From the NCBI RefSeq assembly GCF_000243235.1, contig NZ_JH594606.1, forward strand, positions 2,352,572 through 2,416,571: 64,000 nucleotides of DNA, given 5' to 3'. The number at the start of each line of letters is the position of its first letter. The first letter of the stretch is position 1. Below, piece by piece: positions 60,710 through 64,000 of the stretch. The position numbers and the translations under genes are program-made. The notes beneath the pieces are model-generated. The model ran no database searches. It worked only from the letters and a program-made list of their open reading frames with translations, and had not been told where the DNA came from. This DNA comes from Gillisia limnaea DSM 15749 (GTDB lineage: Bacteria > Bacteroidota > Bacteroidia > Flavobacteriales > Flavobacteriaceae).

Positions 60710-63427
60710 ATGCCTGCTTATAGCTATGATCCTTATATGTACAACCTACATAGAAGAAATGGGGGAACCTTCAAGGACTACAAAGACAAAATATACTTAC
60801 CGCTTACCGATAGTCAAATCGAAAAACATCTCAATGGGGAAAAACTAATAGGGATTTATCCCTTGTTGAAAGACAATTCATCCTGGTTTATTGCTGCTGA
60901 TTTTGACAAACAAAATTGGATAGAAGAATGCAGGAAATTCATTGAAATTTGTACTGAAAAGAATATTCCTGCTTACCTGGAAAGATCCCGTTCAGGTAAA
61001 GGCGGACACGTTTGGATATTCTTCGAGCAAGCTTACCCAGCTATTAAAAGTAGAAAAATTATACTCAACTTACTGGAACAGGTTGGTTTGTTTTCGGTCT
61101 TTGATAAAAGTTCCAGTTTCGACCGTTTGTTTCCCAATCAGGATTTTCTTTCCGGTAAAGGCTTGGGCAACCTCATTGCATTACCATTTTATAAACCTGC
61201 TTTTGACCAAGGAAATAGCTGTTTTTTGGATCCATTAACGGATGGACTAAATCCATACCCTGACCAATGGCAGTTTTTATCCACTATTCAGAAAACATCT
61301 GTAAATCAACTCGATAAATTATACGATTCGCTAATGCTTATTTCTGAAAGTAGTAATCCCGGTCATAATACTTCGGGGAAACTTCGAATAAGTTTAAGAA
61401 ATACTATCCGATTGAATAGAGTAGGAATTAATGCCGATTTAATTATTTTCCTAAAAGAAGAACTGAATTTTGCCAACTCTGAATACTTCATCAAAAAGAA
61501 ATCGGGAAAAAGTACCTGGCGTACAAAGGCTTATTTCAGCTGTATAGAAGATACTCAAGATGAGGTAATTATACCTCGTGGTTTTATTGGAAAACTTATC
61601 AGATATTGTAAAAAACAAAAGGAAGATTTTGAATTCCTGGACAACAGGGAAAAACAGCCTCCAGTCAAATTCTTTTGTGATGTAAACCTTCGTTCCCACC
61701 AAACTTTGGTAATTAAAGCGGCATCACATAAAGATTTTGGGATTATATCGGCTCCACCCGGTTCAGGCAAAACAATTATAGGCTTGAAAATTATTGCGAA
61801 TAAAGAGCAACCGGCCCTTATCATTGTCCACAGAAAACAGCTATTGGAACAATGGATTGAACGAATTCAAGCTTTCCTCGGAATTCCTAAAAATGAAATT
61901 GGAAAAATAGGACAGGGAAAAGTAAAAGTGGGAAAAAGAATTACCGTTGCCATGATCCAAAGCTTGGGAAAGTACATTGAAAAACAGGAGTCAAAAGAAT
62001 TTATTCAGTCTTTTGGTACTCTAATTATTGATGAGTGCCATCATATACCTGCGGAAACCTATAGAAATACTATTTCTAAACTATCACCTTATTATCAATA
62101 TGGATTGACTGCCACTCCATTTCGAAAAGGGAATGATGAAAAACTGTTGTTTATTTATTTGGGGGAAACAATTGCTGAAATCAAACCAAATAGCATAAAG
62201 AAATACAAGCGCCCAAGAATTGTGATAAGGAATACTTCCCTAAATATCCCTTATAATCCAAAAACCGATACTTTTGAAATCCTTTCAAAAATATTGGTAC
62301 ACGATTCCGCCAGAAACAAGTTAATTCTAAACGATGTAGCTTCAGAATTGAAGCTTGGTAAAAAAGTAGTTATTATTACAGAGCGTAAGGAACATATAGA
62401 TGCTTTAAATCAATTGCTGAAACATTCTTTTGAAACTGTTACATTGAGCGGAGAAGATTCAGAAAGCAGTCGTAAATCCAAATGGGAATTACTAAATGAA
62501 GGTAATTATCAGGTATTGATTACTACCGGACAGTTTTTTGGTGAGGGCACCGATCTTCAAAATGCTTCCTGCCTGTTCCTGGTCTATCCTTTTTCCTTTA
62601 AAGGCAAACTTATTCAGTATATAGGGAGAGTACAACGCTCTGAAATTATTCCAATTATTTATGATTATAGGGACCATCAAATTGATTATTTGGATCGACT
62701 TTTTCTAAAAAGGAATAAACTTTACAGGCACTTTGATAAACAAGCCACCTTGTTCAATGAAGAAATAGACGCTCCGGGTTCTTCTAATATCTTAACTATT
62801 AACAAAATAATTAAAGTGCCAGTGGCTGATTTGGACTTTCGGTATGGCGCGGTTGCTTTTCAATATCGGGTTCCGGAAATCAATATAGACCTTGAATTTG
62901 AAGTTGAAAACGATGATTTGCTACCGGAATTTGATGTTTTAAAACCCTATTTCTCGAAAGTATTAAAATCAAAGTTAGTAGAAATTGAGATTTATGCAGA
63001 ATACGAACATAAGGTGTTGATGGCGCAGTCTGCTAACTCAAATGATTTAGAAAAAATCAACAAGGAAATTATTGAAAATGTAAAATTTCGTTTTGTTGAA
63101 AAAGGTATTCTTGGTAGATCTTATTCCTCTGAGGCTGAAAAAAAAATATTGGATTTAAATCAATTACAGGAGAATCAAACTAATCAATCTATTTATGGTT
63201 TAGAAGAGGATTTATTAAATGATATTTTAAAGAGCAGGGAGGTAAAACATTTCCGGCAATTAAGATTTCTTGCCTCCAGGCACGAAAGTAAAATCATGAA
63301 GCTTCGCTTTGTACTACAACCATTTTCATTTGTCTTCTTAATATCAGGAAATGAAGCTTATCATTTGGTTTTGGAAACTTTGGATACGGAAGAGGCAACT
63401 TACTTATGGCATTTGGACAAGAAATAG
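60710..63427 (+). CDS. TOTE-type archaeo-eukaryotic primase fused to a superfamily 2 helicase
   Basis: The 905-residue protein starts MPAYSYDPYMYNLHRRNGGT. The first ~300 residues form the TOTE-type primase: GIYPLLKDNSSWFIAADFDK with catalytic Asp residues, then YLERSRSGKGGHVWIFFEQA and GKGLGNLIALPFYKPAF. The helicase follows: motif I APPGSGKTIIGLKII (~350), DEAH-like IIDECHHI (~440), motif III LTATPFRKG, and motif VI QYIGRVQRS near 650. TOTE proteins are thought to be selfish or anti-phage conflict systems; the mode of action is unproved. The normal C-terminus is displaced by a frameshift at 63420-63427, and an upstream stop removes the N-terminus. It may be partially functional. Confidence 0.85.
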   Translation: MPAYSYDPYMYNLHRRNGGTFKDYKDKIYLPLTDSQIEKHLNGEKLIGIYPLLKDNSSWFIAADFDKQNWIEECRKFIEICTEKNIPAYLERSRSGKGGHVWIFFEQAYPAIKSRKIILNLLEQVGLFSVFDKSSSFDRLFPNQDFLSGKGLGNLIALPFYKPAFDQGNSCFLDPLTDGLNPYPDQWQFLSTIQKTSVNQLDKLYDSLMLISESSNPGHNTSGKLRISLRNTIRLNRVGINADLIIFLKEELNFANSEYFIKKKSGKSTWRTKAYFSCIEDTQDEVIIPRGFIGKLIRYCKKQKEDFEFLDNREKQPPVKFFCDVNLRSHQTLVIKAASHKDFGIISAPPGSGKTIIGLKIIANKEQPALIIVHRKQLLEQWIERIQAFLGIPKNEIGKIGQGKVKVGKRITVAMIQSLGKYIEKQESKEFIQSFGTLIIDECHHIPAETYRNTISKLSPYYQYGLTATPFRKGNDEKLLFIYLGETIAEIKPNSIKKYKRPRIVIRNTSLNIPYNPKTDTFEILSKILVHDSARNKLILNDVASELKLGKKVVIITERKEHIDALNQLLKHSFETVTLSGEDSESSRKSKWELLNEGNYQVLITTGQFFGEGTDLQNASCLFLVYPFSFKGKLIQYIGRVQRSEIIPIIYDYRDHQIDYLDRLFLKRNKLYRHFDKQATLFNEEIDAPGSSNILTINKIIKVPVADLDFRYGAVAFQYRVPEINIDLEFEVENDDLLPEFDVLKPYFSKVLKSKLVEIEIYAEYEHKVLMAQSANSNDLEKINKEIIENVKFRFVEKGILGRSYSSEAEKKILDLNQLQENQTNQSIYGLEEDLLNDILKSREVKHFRQLRFLASRHESKIMKLRFVLQPFSFVFLISGNEAYHLVLETLDTEEATYLWHLDKK

Positions 63428-63606
63428 GTGCTTTAAAAGACCATATAAATGTGGTTGATAAAGATTTAAATCTAATCCGTAATAAAGGCCGAATGACTTT
63501 TTTAGAAACCCCTGGAGAAAATTTTAGCAGAATAATCCATGATTATTCAGATCAACGAAAAGGTTTTATTGTATGGAAAAGTGCTTTAGAAGAAAGACTT
63601 TTTTAA
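63428..63606 (+). pseudogene. Displaced C-terminal end of the TOTE primase-helicase
   Basis: Out of frame with the main gene, the sequence continues IGALKDHINVVDKDLNLIRN and then KGRMTFLETPGENFSRIIHD. It ends KGFIVWKSALEERLF at 63606. It reads as the natural end of the helicase after HLDKK. The join needs one missing A in the run AAGAAATAGG near 63420-63426. The lesion separates the last ~60 residues. Confidence 0.7.
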
Positions 63607-63701
63607 TTTGTGCGGCTGGGTGTGGTTGCTTTACTTTTTTTAGGTGCTTTACAGCCCTTGATGTTAAAGTTACTGGTTTGACTATGCCTCCCACCTGTCC
63701 A

Positions 63702-63890
63702 CTATTTTTTGGCTTCTTTTAAACTGTATGTTCTGCCGTCCTTAATATCTTCTTCCCCTTGTGCGATCAGCTTATCTTTTTGTAATCACCCGACACAGTC
63801 TTTAGCCATTTCATAGAATATTCTCACAAACTTGTCATCACCGGTATCTATAATCTGGTGGAGCTCTTTTTTCATTTCTACAGTTTCCAT
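63702..63890 (-). pseudogene. Antitoxin-like gene with an internal stop
   Basis: ATG 63890 reads METVEMKKELHQIIDTGDDK and continues FVRIFYEMAKDCVG, then TGA at codon 35, then LQKDKLIAQGEEDIKDGRTY and SLKEAKK to TAG. The pattern fits small flavobacterial antitoxins (MKKELHQ.ID..DDKFV..FYEM and EEDIK.GR.YS..E) that pair with RelE/ParE toxins. No toxin is seen next to it. The stop makes it inactive unless read through. Confidence 0.45.
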
Positions 63891-64000
63891 AATTTCCGAT
63901 TTTAGTATTTACTAATAACTTAAGCTTTTATTATTGAATGTTGTTCCCCGGTAAAATTTGTTTCTGGATAACTGGATTATTGTACGTCTGAATTAAACCT

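Overview
The window looks like a chromosome segment from a marine or soil flavobacterium (Bacteroidota, family Flavobacteriaceae). The evidence is low G+C, BfmA-type mobilization protein, DUF4172-Fic proteins, LytTR/LytS pairs, ~800-residue MacB/FtsX-like permeases ending in NPVKSLRTE, CCCCCTTCGGGGG intergenic hairpins and TAnnTTTG promoter elements. No rRNA, tRNA or CRISPR array was seen. Genus-level placement is not possible by eye.

Positions 1-26,500 are an accessory, defence-rich zone. It opens with the end of a type I restriction-modification locus (KilA-N protein, HsdM), then an IS200/IS605-type insertion sequence next to an unrecognised gene, and gene remnants. Next is a two-gene cassette (5240-7730) that I read as a CHAT-family caspase-like protease followed, with an 8-bp overlap, by a bacterial gasdermin. 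This abortive-infection module lies between two 126-bp direct repeats that differ at one base and are themselves imperfect palindromes. After a lipoprotein and a VOC protein comes a replication/mobilization module (BfmA, DnaC-like ATPase, DnaD-like protein, excisionase-like HTH, membrane protein) without a visible relaxase or integrase. A Fic gene follows with broken Fic duplicates, then a quinone oxidoreductase, a UvrA2-like protein and a second Fic.

From about 21.1 to 23.8 kb, single-gene or two-gene units on the minus strand (MntA-HepT, DUF5694, a membrane protein, a LytTR/LytS system) are each followed at the 3' end by a ~130-bp imperfect palindrome of one family. This layout resembles a gene-cassette array.

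Positions 27,136-60,564 form a large envelope transport system. On the minus strand, and thus in transcription order, it holds an HlyD-type adaptor, a MacB-like ATPase and nine tandem ~800-residue permeases. A divergent and decayed PIN toxin-antitoxin pair interrupts the series. A tenth permease, a DUF2807 protein, a second ATPase and a TolC-family outer membrane protein follow. Divergently upstream lies an NtrC-family response regulator with its histidine kinase. Paired 21-bp-spaced repeats in the divergent promoter region are candidate regulator sites. Together these genes could build several alternative MacAB-TolC-like machines under one two-component system; substrates cannot be read from sequence.

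The right end carries a TOTE-type primase-helicase gene with lesions at both ends and a broken antitoxin-like gene. A recurring theme is that accessory genes (HepT, PIN, TOTE, Fic copies, DUF4256, DUF2779) carry stops or frameshifts, while the transporter genes are all intact.
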